DNA of 64,000 nucleotides. It comes from Zavarzinia marina. GTDB taxonomy: Bacteria > Pseudomonadota > Alphaproteobacteria > Zavarziniales > Zavarziniaceae. Within the stretch, counting starts at the first letter, position 1. Each line of letters opens with the position of its first letter. Below, piece by piece: positions 24,875 through 33,423 of this stretch. The translations under genes and the position numbers were made by a program. The stretch lies in the NCBI RefSeq assembly GCF_021568905.1, contig NZ_JAKGSB010000002.1:124001-188000 (forward strand). The letters run 5' to 3'. Under the pieces are notes generated by a model, which searched no databases, had not been told where the DNA came from, and was given only the letters and a program-made list of their open reading frames with translations.

Positions 24875-25855
24875 ATGACCCCCTTCGCGCTCGACCTGCC
24901 GCCGTTCCGGCCCCGCCCGCCCTGGCTGGGCGCCCATCTGCAGACCGTGCGCAACGCCCTGGCCAAGCCCGCCGTGCCCCGGGTCGCCGCCGGTTCCAAG
25001 GCCCTGCGCCTGCCGGTCCGGGACGGCACGGGCGACGTGCTGCACGCCACCCTGGACCTGCCGGCCGAGGTGCGCGAGGGCCTGCCCCTGGTGCTGATGG
25101 CCCACGGCGTCTCGGGCAGCGCGGAGAGTTTCTACATGCGGGCGACGGCGGCGGACCTGCTGCCGCTCGGCTATCGGGTGCTGCGCCTCAACCTGCGTGG
25201 CGCCGGGCCCAGCCGGATCGATTGCCGGCGCCATTATCACGCCGGGCGTTCCGGCGACCTTCGGGATGCCATCGCCGCCCTGCCCGCCGGCCTGACGGCG
25301 GCGGGCGTCGTCGCCGTCGGCTTCTCGCTGGGCGGCAATACGGTCCTGAAGCTGGCCGGCGAACAGGGAGCGGACGGGCCCGTCGTGGCCGCCGCCTCGG
25401 TCTGCGCGCCGATCGACATGGGGGCGACCACGCGCAATCTGAACCGGCGCGCCAACCGGCCGTTCCAGGCCTATCTGCTGAAGGGCTTCAAGATCGAATA
25501 TGTCGCGCCGGGGGCCGAGCTGACGGACGAGCTGCGCGCCGCCGTCGCCGCCGCCCGCAGCTTCGCCGAATTCGACGCCACGGTCTCCGCCCCGCGCAAC
25601 GGCGCCCCGGACGTCGAGAGTTTCTACCGCGAGAACAGTTCGAAGCATTATCTGGCCGGCATCCGCGTGCCGACGCTGGCGATCGCGGCCGAGGACGATC
25701 CGATCGTCCCCTTCGCCCCCTATCGGACCGTCGACTGGCGCGCGCTTCCCGCCGTCGTCACCGCCTTCACGCCCGGTGGCGGCCATGTCGGCCATCACGG
25801 CCGAAACGGCATCTGGTACATCGAGGCGATCCGCCGCTTCCTGTCGGCGCTCTGA
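24875..25855 (+). CDS. YheT-like alpha/beta hydrolase (UPF0017)
   Basis: A 326-residue hydrolase. The family start FRPRPPWLGAHLQTVRNAL is followed by MAHGVSGSAES (oxyanion region), RLNLRGAG and the nucleophile elbow VGFSLGGN. The catalytic Asp is in AEDDPIVP and the His in GGGHVGHHG. YheT-type enzymes are esterases of uncertain substrate. The ATG at 24875 lies 11 bases past the SDR stop, so the two are co-transcribed. Confidence 0.87.
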   Translation: MTPFALDLPPFRPRPPWLGAHLQTVRNALAKPAVPRVAAGSKALRLPVRDGTGDVLHATLDLPAEVREGLPLVLMAHGVSGSAESFYMRATAADLLPLGYRVLRLNLRGAGPSRIDCRRHYHAGRSGDLRDAIAALPAGLTAAGVVAVGFSLGGNTVLKLAGEQGADGPVVAAASVCAPIDMGATTRNLNRRANRPFQAYLLKGFKIEYVAPGAELTDELRAAVAAARSFAEFDATVSAPRNGAPDVESFYRENSSKHYLAGIRVPTLAIAAEDDPIVPFAPYRTVDWRALPAVVTAFTPGGGHVGHHGRNGIWYIEAIRRFLSAL

Positions 25856-25859
25856 GCCC

Positions 25860-26294
25860 TCAAGCGCCCCAGCCGAGGATCCGCATCTGATGGCTGACGT
25901 CGCGGTCGCCGAAGCGGCAGGCGGCGATCAGGCGTTCGCCCGCGTCCCGGCCCCGGGCGATGCAGGAGATCTTCTGCCAGCCGACCAGCCGGCGCAGGTC
26001 GAGGGCGGCGGCCAGCCCGCAGTCGGCGACCGACGCCTTGGCCGCGCAGCCGGCGCCGAAGGCGGGCGCCGTCAGCCCGGCGATGCGGATGCGCTGCCCA
26101 CCCAGATCGATGGTGGCGCCGTCGACCACCGAGGCATAGCCCTCGATCCGGCTCGCGTCCGGCGCGGCGGGGCCCGTCAGGCCGCCGATGCCGGCGCCGA
26201 GCCCGGCCCCGCCGAAGGCGAGGCCCAGCGGCAGCACCATGGCCGCCAGCAGCCGCCGCGGCCCGTCCGGTAAAAGGGAAATCGAATGCGCCAT
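25860..26294 (-). CDS. exported/membrane-anchored protein with degenerate staphylococcal-nuclease fold
   Basis: A 144-residue protein. Residues 12-40 form a hydrophobic, glycine-rich signal or anchor. The rest aligns with the thermonuclease fold: ASVVDGATIDLGGQRIRIAGLTAP ~ VVDGDTI...GxxIRLxGIDAPE, then cysteines and AGERLIAACRFG. Key nuclease residues are replaced: DGDT is DGAT, DAPE is TAPA, and the DRYGR loop reads RDAGER. It is probably not a nuclease; it may bind nucleic acid or another ligand. GAGGCGGG supports the ATG at 26294. It is convergent with the YheT-like gene. Confidence 0.6.
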   Translation of the reverse strand: MAHSISLLPDGPRRLLAAMVLPLGLAFGGAGLGAGIGGLTGPAAPDASRIEGYASVVDGATIDLGGQRIRIAGLTAPAFGAGCAAKASVADCGLAAALDLRRLVGWQKISCIARGRDAGERLIAACRFGDRDVSHQMRILGWGA

Positions 26295-26547
26295 GAACCC
26301 GCCTCGTGGAGTCCGTTTCGTGCGAATTGCAACCATTATGGGCGCAAATCCTTAGGACTTTCTGAAACGCCGAAGGCCGCCCCATCGCCGCCGTTTTTCC
26401 ATGACAGGGTGCAGGCTCGCGGCTAGCCTCCCGTCAGTTCCGACGACGGGGCGCCGAGGATGGGGAGAGCCGGACGCGGAGCCGGCGGCTTCGACGCCCG
26501 AAGACCGAAATGCGGACGGCCACATAAACAGACGGATGGATGAAACC

Positions 26548-27513
26548 ATGACCCTCGACCCGCAGGCCAAGGCCATACTCGACCAGATCGCGCGTTCGCC
26601 CCTGCCCAAGATGCATCAGGTCCCGGCCAGCGTAGCCCGCCAGATGTTCGAGATGACCTGCCAGCTCACGGACATGAAGGACCTGCCCATCGGCAAGGTC
26701 GCGGACCGCACCATCCCGGGCCCCGGCGGCGAGATCCCCGTGCGGCTCTACACCCCGGTGGCGGCGCCGGCCGGGCCCCTGCCCGTGCTCGTCTATTTCC
26801 ACGGCGGCGGCTTCGTCATCGGCAGCCTGGACAGCCACGACGGCACCTGCCGCCTGCTGGCGAACGAGGCGAAATGCCTCGTGGTCGCGGTCGACTACCG
26901 CCTCGCGCCCGAGCACCGCTTCCCGGCGGCACTCGAGGACTGCATCGCCGCCGTCGACTGGGTGGCGCGCAACGCCGACGACATCAATGCCGACAGGACG
27001 CGCATCGCCGTGGGCGGCGATTCCGCCGGCGGCAATCTCTCCGCCGTCGTCGCCCAGCACATGCGCGACCGCGCCAAAACGGACAAGGCGGCGCCCGGCA
27101 TCGTCTTCCAGCTTCTGATCTATCCGGCGACCGACGCCCTCCATGAAGGCACGTCGCGCACCGCCAATGCCCAGGGCTATATGCTGGACCAGGATCTGAT
27201 GACCTGGTTCTTCAGCCAATATGTCGGCGATGCCGAGGGCATGGACCTGGCCGATCCCCGGGTCTCGCCGCTGCGCCATCCCAATCTGTCGGGTCTCGGC
27301 GCCGTGCATGTCGTCGTCGCCGGCTTCGATCCGCTGCGGGACGAGGGCATCGCCTATGCCGACGCCCTGAAGGCCGCCGGCAACGACGTGACCCTGGCCC
27401 AGTTCCCGGGCCAGATCCACGGCTTCTGCTCCATGGCGGGCGTGATCCACGAGGGCCGCACCGCCCTGTCCGGCGGCGCCGCCCGCCTGCGCGAGACCTT
27501 CGCCCGGCTCTGA
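26548..27513 (+). CDS. HSL-family alpha/beta hydrolase (esterase)
   Basis: A 321-residue hormone-sensitive-lipase-type esterase. It has the oxyanion motif YFHGGGFVIGS, the nucleophile GGDSAGGN, the acid DPLRDEG and the histidine in GQIHGF. It should hydrolyse short-chain acyl esters. I prefer the ATG at 26548 behind GGATG; an ATG at 26536 would add four residues. A second member of the same family lies at 36904-38004. Confidence 0.9.
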   Translation: MTLDPQAKAILDQIARSPLPKMHQVPASVARQMFEMTCQLTDMKDLPIGKVADRTIPGPGGEIPVRLYTPVAAPAGPLPVLVYFHGGGFVIGSLDSHDGTCRLLANEAKCLVVAVDYRLAPEHRFPAALEDCIAAVDWVARNADDINADRTRIAVGGDSAGGNLSAVVAQHMRDRAKTDKAAPGIVFQLLIYPATDALHEGTSRTANAQGYMLDQDLMTWFFSQYVGDAEGMDLADPRVSPLRHPNLSGLGAVHVVVAGFDPLRDEGIAYADALKAAGNDVTLAQFPGQIHGFCSMAGVIHEGRTALSGGAARLRETFARL

Positions 27514-27528
27514 TGCCGGTCGAAGCGA

Positions 27529-27551
27529 CCCCGCCCCTCTCAGGGGCGGGG
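27529..27551. terminator. bidirectional hairpin between convergent esterase and LysR genes
   Basis: A perfect 9-bp stem, CCCCGCCCC / GGGGCGGGG, with a 5-base loop. It contains the LysR stop codon in its loop. No T-run is present on either side. Confidence 0.5.
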
Positions 27552-28457
27552 CGCGCCCATCAGGGCGGGGCGGTCGCGCTTCATGATGGCGCTGATCTGG
27601 TCGATCGTGGCGCGCAGGCGCGGCGCATGACGCAGGTCGCGATGCACCGCCAGCCAGACTTCGCGCAAGGGACAGGCGCCGGGTGCGGTCAGCCGCGTCA
27701 GGCCCTCGTCGTCGCCGATGAAACAGGGCAGCAGCGCCAGGCCGAGTCCGGCCTTCACCGCCGCCAGTTGGGCCGGCGTGCCGTCGACCCGAAGCGCCGG
27801 CCGGGCGCCGCGCGCGACCTGGGCGAACCATTGCGCATCGGCGGCGCCCGAAAGTTCGGGCGGCGGGCCGATGGCGTCGCAGCCGGCGAAGGTGCCGGGC
27901 GCCGGGGTCCGCCGTTCCTCGGGATCGAGACCGGCGGCAAGGACATAGCTCGGCGCGGCATAGACCGCGAAGGCGACGAAGGCGACGCGCCGGACGAAGA
28001 GTTCCGCCTGATCCGGCAGGGCGAAGCGCAGCGCCAGATCGCTGTCGCGCCGCGCCAGCACCGGCGGCCGCTCGTCCGACACCAGTTCGAGGGCGAGGCC
28101 CGGATGGCTGGCGACGAAGGGGGCGAGACGCGGCGCCAGGAAGGGCGCGATCAGCAATTCGGGCGCCGAGACCCGCAGCACGCCTTCGAGCGGCGTCGGC
28201 CCGCCCGCCAGTTCGACCGAAAGCTCGGCGACCGTTCCGGCCATGTTTTCCGCGGCGGCGACGACGCGAAGACCGAGTTCGGTGGCGACGAGGCCCGTGC
28301 CCCGGCGCTCGAACAGGGGCTGGCCGACCGCGGCCTCCAGCGCCGAAAGGCGCCGGCCCATGGTCGACTGATTGAGGCCGAGCGCGCGTCCGGCCGCCGT
28401 CAGCGTGCCGTGGCGCGCGATCGCCAAAGCGATCTTGAGGTCGTCCCAGTCCTGCAT
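27540..28457 (-). CDS. LysR-family regulator, divergent from SDR
   Basis: A 305-residue LysR protein. The helix-turn-helix (WDDLKIALAIARHGTLTAAGRALGLNQSTMGRRLSALE) belongs to the group with TMGRR in place of the common VSRQI. The effector domain follows from about residue 90. It faces the SDR gene across a 56-base spacer, which points to control of that gene. AAGGG precedes the ATG at 28457; a longer frame to 28520 would overlap the SDR start. Confidence 0.87.
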   Translation of the reverse strand: MQDWDDLKIALAIARHGTLTAAGRALGLNQSTMGRRLSALEAAVGQPLFERRGTGLVATELGLRVVAAAENMAGTVAELSVELAGGPTPLEGVLRVSAPELLIAPFLAPRLAPFVASHPGLALELVSDERPPVLARRDSDLALRFALPDQAELFVRRVAFVAFAVYAAPSYVLAAGLDPEERRTPAPGTFAGCDAIGPPPELSGAADAQWFAQVARGARPALRVDGTPAQLAAVKAGLGLALLPCFIGDDEGLTRLTAPGACPLREVWLAVHRDLRHAPRLRATIDQISAIMKRDRPALMGAPRP

Positions 28458-28513
28458 GACCCTTGTCGCAAAACGAATCGCATCAGCGAACAACAATACC
28501 GGGGGAGGCCGAC

Positions 28514-29287
28514 ATGACATCCAAACTCTTCGACATGACGGGCAGGACCGCCGTCGTCACCGGCTCCAGCCGGGGCATCGGGCGGGCCATCGCCATCGAA
28601 CTGGCGCGCGCGGGCGCCCGCGTCGTCGTCTCCAGCCGCAAGGCCGACGCCTGCGCCAAGGTCCGCGACGAGATCGAGGCGGAGGGCGGCGAAGCCGTGG
28701 TCATTCCCTGCAACATCTCGTCGCGCGAGGATTGCGAAGCCCTGATCCAGGGCACGGTGGCGCGGTTCGGCGGCATCGACGCCCTGGTCTGCAATGCCGC
28801 CGTGAACCCCTATTTCGGCCCCATCGCCGATGTGCCGGATGCCGCCTTCGACAAGATCATGGCCTCCAACATCAAGTCGAACCTGTGGCTGTGCCAGATG
28901 GCGCGGCCGGTGATGGCGGCGCGCGGCGGCGGCGCCATCCTGATCATCTCCTCGATCGGGGGCCTGCGCGGTTCCGCCCTCCTTGGCGCCTATTGCATCT
29001 CCAAGGCGGCGGACATGCAGCTCGCCCGCAATCTGGCCGTCGAATGGGGCGGGGAGAACATCCGCACCAATTGCATCGCGCCCGGCCTGATCCGCACCGA
29101 TTTCGCCCGCGCGCTGTGGGAAAACCCCGATATCGAGCGCGAAGTGCTGCGCAACTGCCCCGCCGGGCGCATCGGCGAGCCGGAGGACATCGCCGGCGCC
29201 GCCCTGTTCCTGGTCTCCGACGCCGGGCGCTACACCAACGGCCAGACCCTGGCGGTCGACGGCGGCGTCACGATTGCCGGGGGATGA
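28514..29287 (+). CDS. SDR-family oxidoreductase
   Basis: A 257-residue short-chain dehydrogenase. It has VVTGSSRGIGRAIA (residues 14-27), NAAVNP, the active-site serine in ISSIGGL, YCISKAA as YxxxK, and the C-terminal LAVDGGVTIAGG. Such enzymes reduce or oxidise secondary alcohols; the substrate is not readable. GGGGGAGGCCGAC precedes the ATG. The divergent LysR gene is the likely regulator. Confidence 0.88.
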   Translation: MTSKLFDMTGRTAVVTGSSRGIGRAIAIELARAGARVVVSSRKADACAKVRDEIEAEGGEAVVIPCNISSREDCEALIQGTVARFGGIDALVCNAAVNPYFGPIADVPDAAFDKIMASNIKSNLWLCQMARPVMAARGGGAILIISSIGGLRGSALLGAYCISKAADMQLARNLAVEWGGENIRTNCIAPGLIRTDFARALWENPDIEREVLRNCPAGRIGEPEDIAGAALFLVSDAGRYTNGQTLAVDGGVTIAGG

Positions 29288-29399
29288 GAACGCGCCGCGA
29301 TCCCCATGCAACACTTCGGCGAGAATCGCATTTCGCACGTGCAAAAAGATCGCTACTCGCCTGCCCCGCCTGTAGGTTACGTCACCATGACTGAATTGG

Positions 29400-29420
29400 A
29401 GTTCCGACCGCGCCGGAACT
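29400..29420. other. 7-bp inverted repeat between SDR and Sel1-protease genes
   Basis: Arms AGTTCCG and CGGAACT with a 7-base spacer, followed by tattctt. It may be a weak terminator for the SDR or an operator for the protease gene, which starts 20 bases later. Confidence 0.35.
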
Positions 29421-29439
29421 TATTCTTGGTGCTTCTGGC

Positions 29440-31542
29440 ATGATTTTTCCTGGTCGCCGCAGCTCGCTGATCGCTGCCGGCGCTTTTGCCGCGTGCAGCG
29501 TCCTGGCCGCAACGGCGGTCGGTGCCCCGGCGGGTTCGCCCGCCGACGGGGCACCCGCGCCCGACGTCGCCGCTTCGCCGGCGCCGGCCCCCGACAATAC
29601 CGCCCCCGACAATACCGCCGGCCCCGAAGTCGTGGCGCCCGATGTCGTGGCGCCCCCGGAAGCGGCCCCCATGCCCGACGGCGGGACGGCGGATCTGCCG
29701 GCCGACGACGACGCCGAGCCGGCGAAGCCCACCCCCACCGTCTCCGCGCAGGCCGAACTGCCGTCGGGGCCGACCTATCAGGCAGGCTTCAACGCCTATG
29801 AGCGCGGCGACTACGAGCGTGCCTACGAAATCTGGCTGCCGCTGGCGGAGGAAGGGGATTCCGACGCCCAGTTCGGTATCGGCGTGATGACCGACAACGG
29901 CCAGGGCGTGAACGAGAACGACGCCGAGGCGGCGAAATGGTATCGGCTGGCCGCCGAACGGGGCAATCCGGACGCCCAGTTCAACCTCGCCCTGCTCTAT
30001 GATTCCGGCAAGGGTGTCGCCGAGAACAAGGAAGAAGCCGCCCATTGGTACGCCAAGGCGGCGGCGCGCGGCCATATCGGCGCGCAATACAATCTGGCTC
30101 TCATGCTCGAAGCCGGCGACGGCATCCTGCGCGATCCCGCCGCGGCGGCGAAATGGTACCGCCAGGCGGCCGAACTCGGCCATATCAAGGCCCAGAACAA
30201 TCTGGGCGTGCTCTACGACAAGGGCATCGGCGTCGCGGAAGACAAGGCCGAGGCGGCGAAATGGTACCGCATGGCGGCCGAGAAGGGCTTCGCCCGGGCC
30301 CAGTTCAATCTGGGCGTCATGTACGATTTCGGCACCGGCGTGCCGCTGGACGATCTGGAAGCGGCCAAATGGTACCGCAAGGCCGCCGAACAGGGCGACG
30401 TCGAGGCGCAGTTCAACCTCGCCCTCATGCTGGACGCCGGCGAAGGCATGACCGCCAACAAGTCGGATGCCGCCTTCTGGTACCGCAAGGCCGCCGAACA
30501 GGGCAATGCCGCCGCCCAGAACAACCTGGGCGTCCTGCTCGATTCCGGTGACGGCGTGCCCCGTGCCCCGGACGAGGCGGCCTATTGGTACGAACAGGCG
30601 GCCCAGCGCGGCAACAGCAGCGCCATGCGCAACCTTGCCGCCCTGTTCCGCGACGGCCAGGGCGTGCCCCAGGATCTGGTCGAAGCCTACAAGTGGCTGA
30701 CCATCGCCATCGAGTCCATGGGCACCGGCCCCGACCGCGAGATGGCGCTGGAGGACCGCACCGAACTCGGCGAGCGCATGGAGCGCGGCGAGACCCGCGA
30801 GGCCCGCCGCCGCGCCGAGGCCTGGTTGCGTCAGACCGGCCCGGGCAGCCCGGAGCGGGCGGCGAGCACCGGCCCGGCCGAATCGCCGCCGCCGGAACGG
30901 CGCCGCACCGAACTGGATTCGACCGGCTCCGGCTTCTTCGTATCGGCCGGCGGCCTCGTCCTGACCAATCACCATGTCGTCGCCGCCTGCAGCGACCTGA
31001 AGCTGCGCCTGGGGCGGGAGGCGATCGGCGCGGCGACGATCATGGCCGCCGATCCCGCCAGCGATCTCGCCCTGCTGCGGACCGGCGCCCGGCCGCCGAC
31101 CCGGGCGGTCTTCCGCATGGGCAAGGAACCGCGCCCGGGCGACGACGTGGTCGCCGTCGGCTATCCGCTGCGCGGCCTGCTGGCGTCGGAGGCCAACGTC
31201 ACCACGGGCACGATCAGCGCCAATGCGGGGCTGCGCGACGATCCGAATTATTTCCAGGTCTCCGCCCCGGTTCAGCCCGGCAATTCGGGCGGCCCCCTGC
31301 TCGACCGCGCGGGCCATGTGGTCGGTGTCGTCTCGGCCAAGCTCGATGCGCTCGAAGTGGTCGATGCCTATGGCGACATTCCCCAGAACGTGAATTTCGC
31401 GGTCAAGGGCCGGGTCGCCGCCGCCTTCATGAACCGGGCCCAGCTCACCCCCGTCGCCGCCGACAGCACCACCGCCCTGTCCGCCGCCGACGTCGGCGAG
31501 ATCGCGCGGCGCTATACCGTGCTGGTGGAATGCTGGAAATGA
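29440..31542 (+). CDS. Sel1-repeat protein fused to an HtrA-like trypsin domain
   Basis: A 700-residue exported protein. A signal peptide (1-28) precedes a Pro/Ala/Asp-rich linker (30-105). About eight Sel1/TPR-like repeats of 36 residues follow (115-430; AKWYRxAAExG and AQxNLGxxYDxG are the recurring cores). The C-terminal domain (490-670) is a trypsin-type protease with His512 (NHHVV), Asp542 (SDLALL) and Ser616 (PGNSGGPL), all present. No PDZ domain is seen. It probably acts in the periplasm as a protease whose repeats bind partners. The MOSC gene overlaps its stop (ATGA). Confidence 0.88.
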   Translation: MIFPGRRSSLIAAGAFAACSVLAATAVGAPAGSPADGAPAPDVAASPAPAPDNTAPDNTAGPEVVAPDVVAPPEAAPMPDGGTADLPADDDAEPAKPTPTVSAQAELPSGPTYQAGFNAYERGDYERAYEIWLPLAEEGDSDAQFGIGVMTDNGQGVNENDAEAAKWYRLAAERGNPDAQFNLALLYDSGKGVAENKEEAAHWYAKAAARGHIGAQYNLALMLEAGDGILRDPAAAAKWYRQAAELGHIKAQNNLGVLYDKGIGVAEDKAEAAKWYRMAAEKGFARAQFNLGVMYDFGTGVPLDDLEAAKWYRKAAEQGDVEAQFNLALMLDAGEGMTANKSDAAFWYRKAAEQGNAAAQNNLGVLLDSGDGVPRAPDEAAYWYEQAAQRGNSSAMRNLAALFRDGQGVPQDLVEAYKWLTIAIESMGTGPDREMALEDRTELGERMERGETREARRRAEAWLRQTGPGSPERAASTGPAESPPPERRRTELDSTGSGFFVSAGGLVLTNHHVVAACSDLKLRLGREAIGAATIMAADPASDLALLRTGARPPTRAVFRMGKEPRPGDDVVAVGYPLRGLLASEANVTTGTISANAGLRDDPNYFQVSAPVQPGNSGGPLLDRAGHVVGVVSAKLDALEVVDAYGDIPQNVNFAVKGRVAAAFMNRAQLTPVAADSTTALSAADVGEIARRYTVLVECWK

Positions 31543-31982
31543 CCGGAACCCTGATCGGCATCGCGCGGCGCAGCGCCAAGCGCGCACCGATGGAGGAAAT
31601 GACCGAGGCCCGCGTCAGCCCCGATGCCGGCGTCGAAGGCGATTTCCGGGGCAAGCCCGGCAAGCGCCAGGTGACCGTGCTCGCGGCCGAGGGTTTTGCC
31701 GCCGCCGTCGCCGAAATCGTGCCCGCGCCCGCCCGTGCCCCCTGGACGCTCCGCCGCGCCAATCTCCTGGTCGAGGGGGTGAGCCTGCCGCGCACGCCCG
31801 GCGCCCGCCTTTCGATCGGCGACCTGATCCTCGAAGTGACGGGCGAAACCGATCCCTGTTCGCGCATGGACGAACAGGTGCCGGGCCTGACCAAGGCCCT
31901 GACGCCCGACTGGCGCGGCGGCGTCACCTGCCGCGTGATCGCCCCCGGCACCATCCGCCTGGGCGACGCCGTCGACGCCTGA
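31539..31982 (+). CDS. MOSC-domain protein
   Basis: A 147-residue stand-alone MOSC domain with PDAGVEGDFRGKPGKRQVTVL, RRANLLVEGV and the conserved cysteine in TGETDPCSRMDE. MOSC domains handle sulfur bound to molybdenum cofactor and are related to the MoCo sulfurase C terminus. Size matches small YiiM/YuaD-type members. The ATG overlaps the protease stop, so they are co-translated, although no functional link is obvious. Confidence 0.87.
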   Translation: MTGTLIGIARRSAKRAPMEEMTEARVSPDAGVEGDFRGKPGKRQVTVLAAEGFAAAVAEIVPAPARAPWTLRRANLLVEGVSLPRTPGARLSIGDLILEVTGETDPCSRMDEQVPGLTKALTPDWRGGVTCRVIAPGTIRLGDAVDA

Positions 31983-31991
31983 GGCCCTGGT

Positions 31992-33005
31992 TCAGGGCCG
32001 GACCAGGGGGGCGTCGATGCCGTCGTCGTTCTCGTGCACGTCGAGTTCCGCCGAGGATTTGATCAGCGCCATGTTGAGGTTGAAGAAGCGCCCGGCCCGG
32101 GTCGTGAAGCTGCCGCCGACGATGTGGTTCAGGAAGCGCAGCATGTCGGCGCCGTCGAGCTTGCGCCCGCCTTCCGCGCCGAGCTTGGCGGACTGCCGCC
32201 CGGCGTAATCGACGTCGAGCCCGGCCGAGGAGAGCAGATCGGCATCGTTCAGAAGGCCGGCCATGCGCAGCAGGCGGCGATCCTCGGCCAGCGGCCTGAG
32301 TTCGGCGAAAGCCTCCGTCTCGACCGGCGGCGGCGCTTCGTAGAAGGCGGCGCCGTGAAGCGCCTTCATGTAGAGATTGGGGCCCGCCGGATCGGTCGCC
32401 AGCACGACGGCGCGGATCGCCGCGATATCGCCTTCCGCGACGCCCGCGTCCCGAAGGCAGGGCAGCGCCGCGTCGACCGCCAGGCTTTCCAGGCGAAAGC
32501 GGACCGCGCCGTTCATGGTGCCGTCGTGCTCGAAATCATGGATCAGGGCGGCGAGGCACAGAAGGCCGCGTTCCCGCGCGGTCAGGCGGATATGGGTCGC
32601 CACCTTGTCGTTCCGCTCGGCCAGGTAATGGGCGTTCAGGACGACTTCCAGGGTGTGATGGGCATTGTGATAGGGATTGACCGGCACCGGCGTGTCGCGG
32701 CTTTCGACCGCCGCCGAAAGGGCACGCGCGGCCAGGCGATAGGCATGGTCCGGCGGAAAGCCGTAGCCGGCCAGCATCCAGTCGGTCACCGGCGCCAGCT
32801 TCGGGACGGCCAGGTCTTCCAGCACCGTGAAGGCACGCACGATCGACTGCGCCGCGCGCCGGGCCGTGTGGCCCTCGATCAGGGTGAAGGGTTCGGCCGC
32901 GAGGTCGAGCCCGGCCCCGGCCGCCAGGGTCTCGAGCGCCGGCAGGGCCGCCCCGGCGGGAGCCCTGGTGGCTGGGGTGACCGGGGTCGACTCCGTCATC
33001 GCCAT
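31992..33005 (-). CDS. HD protein resembling class-I cyclic-nucleotide phosphodiesterase
   Basis: A 337-residue soluble protein. The metal motifs are NPYHNAHHTLEV (112-120) and LIHDFEHDGTMN (155-165), with NDADLL near 253. H-D-F-E-H-D-G-x2-N matches the PDEase class-I signature HDxxHxGxxN nearly position for position, and YHNxxH is the class-I upstream motif. So it is closer to the eukaryotic-type cAMP/cGMP phosphodiesterases than to generic HD hydrolases. Activity is inferred. I chose the ATG at 33005; 32999 is also possible. A perfect CRP-type site lies 137 bases upstream. Confidence 0.75.
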   Translation of the reverse strand: MAMTESTPVTPATRAPAGAALPALETLAAGAGLDLAAEPFTLIEGHTARRAAQSIVRAFTVLEDLAVPKLAPVTDWMLAGYGFPPDHAYRLAARALSAAVESRDTPVPVNPYHNAHHTLEVVLNAHYLAERNDKVATHIRLTARERGLLCLAALIHDFEHDGTMNGAVRFRLESLAVDAALPCLRDAGVAEGDIAAIRAVVLATDPAGPNLYMKALHGAAFYEAPPPVETEAFAELRPLAEDRRLLRMAGLLNDADLLSSAGLDVDYAGRQSAKLGAEGGRKLDGADMLRFLNHIVGGSFTTRAGRFFNLNMALIKSSAELDVHENDDGIDAPLVRP

Positions 33006-33423
33006 GCCGCCCCGTTCACGTAGCGGGCCCCTGCCGCGCATCCACGGCCGCGACGATTCTGAAGAAAGCGATGCATGGAGGAAGGCCGACCCGACGAGAG
33101 ACAAGATGTCCTATTCCGACCGCCATCGGGCCATTTCCGTCTGTGACCAACATCACACCTGATCGATTTCGCGCGCCGGAGCGACTTCGGGCCCCGGAGC
33201 GAATTTGGGCCAATGGCTGCCATGCGGTGGCGGGGCCGGGACACGGGGCAAGCCTAGCGCAATTCCCCCGCCCCGCAACAGCACCGGATATACCGGAATC
33301 GGACGAGAATTGCGGTCGGGGTCTTGGATGCCGGGACGGGTTTGAGCTAATCACAGAAGGGGGGACCGGCCGCGCGCGTGCCGGGTGTTCCCCCGCGCCC
33401 CCGCGGCCCAGGACAGGAAGACC
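33006..33423. other. divergent promoter region, PDE-like gene and LplT-Aas fusion
   Basis: The 418-base gap holds no convincing gene. Its main feature is the CRP-type site at 33142-33157. The 3' part is GC-rich and ends in the AGGAAG ribosome site of the fusion gene. Confidence 0.6.
33142..33157. promoter_or_regulatory. perfect CRP/FNR-family site TGTGA-N6-TCACA
   Basis: TGTGACCAACATCACA matches the CRP consensus half-sites exactly. It lies 137 bases upstream of the phosphodiesterase-like gene and 267 bases upstream of the LplT-Aas fusion. Confidence 0.65.

Noticed and set aside
25860-26294. Active thermonuclease
   Set aside because: The catalytic aspartate, glutamate and arginine positions are substituted.
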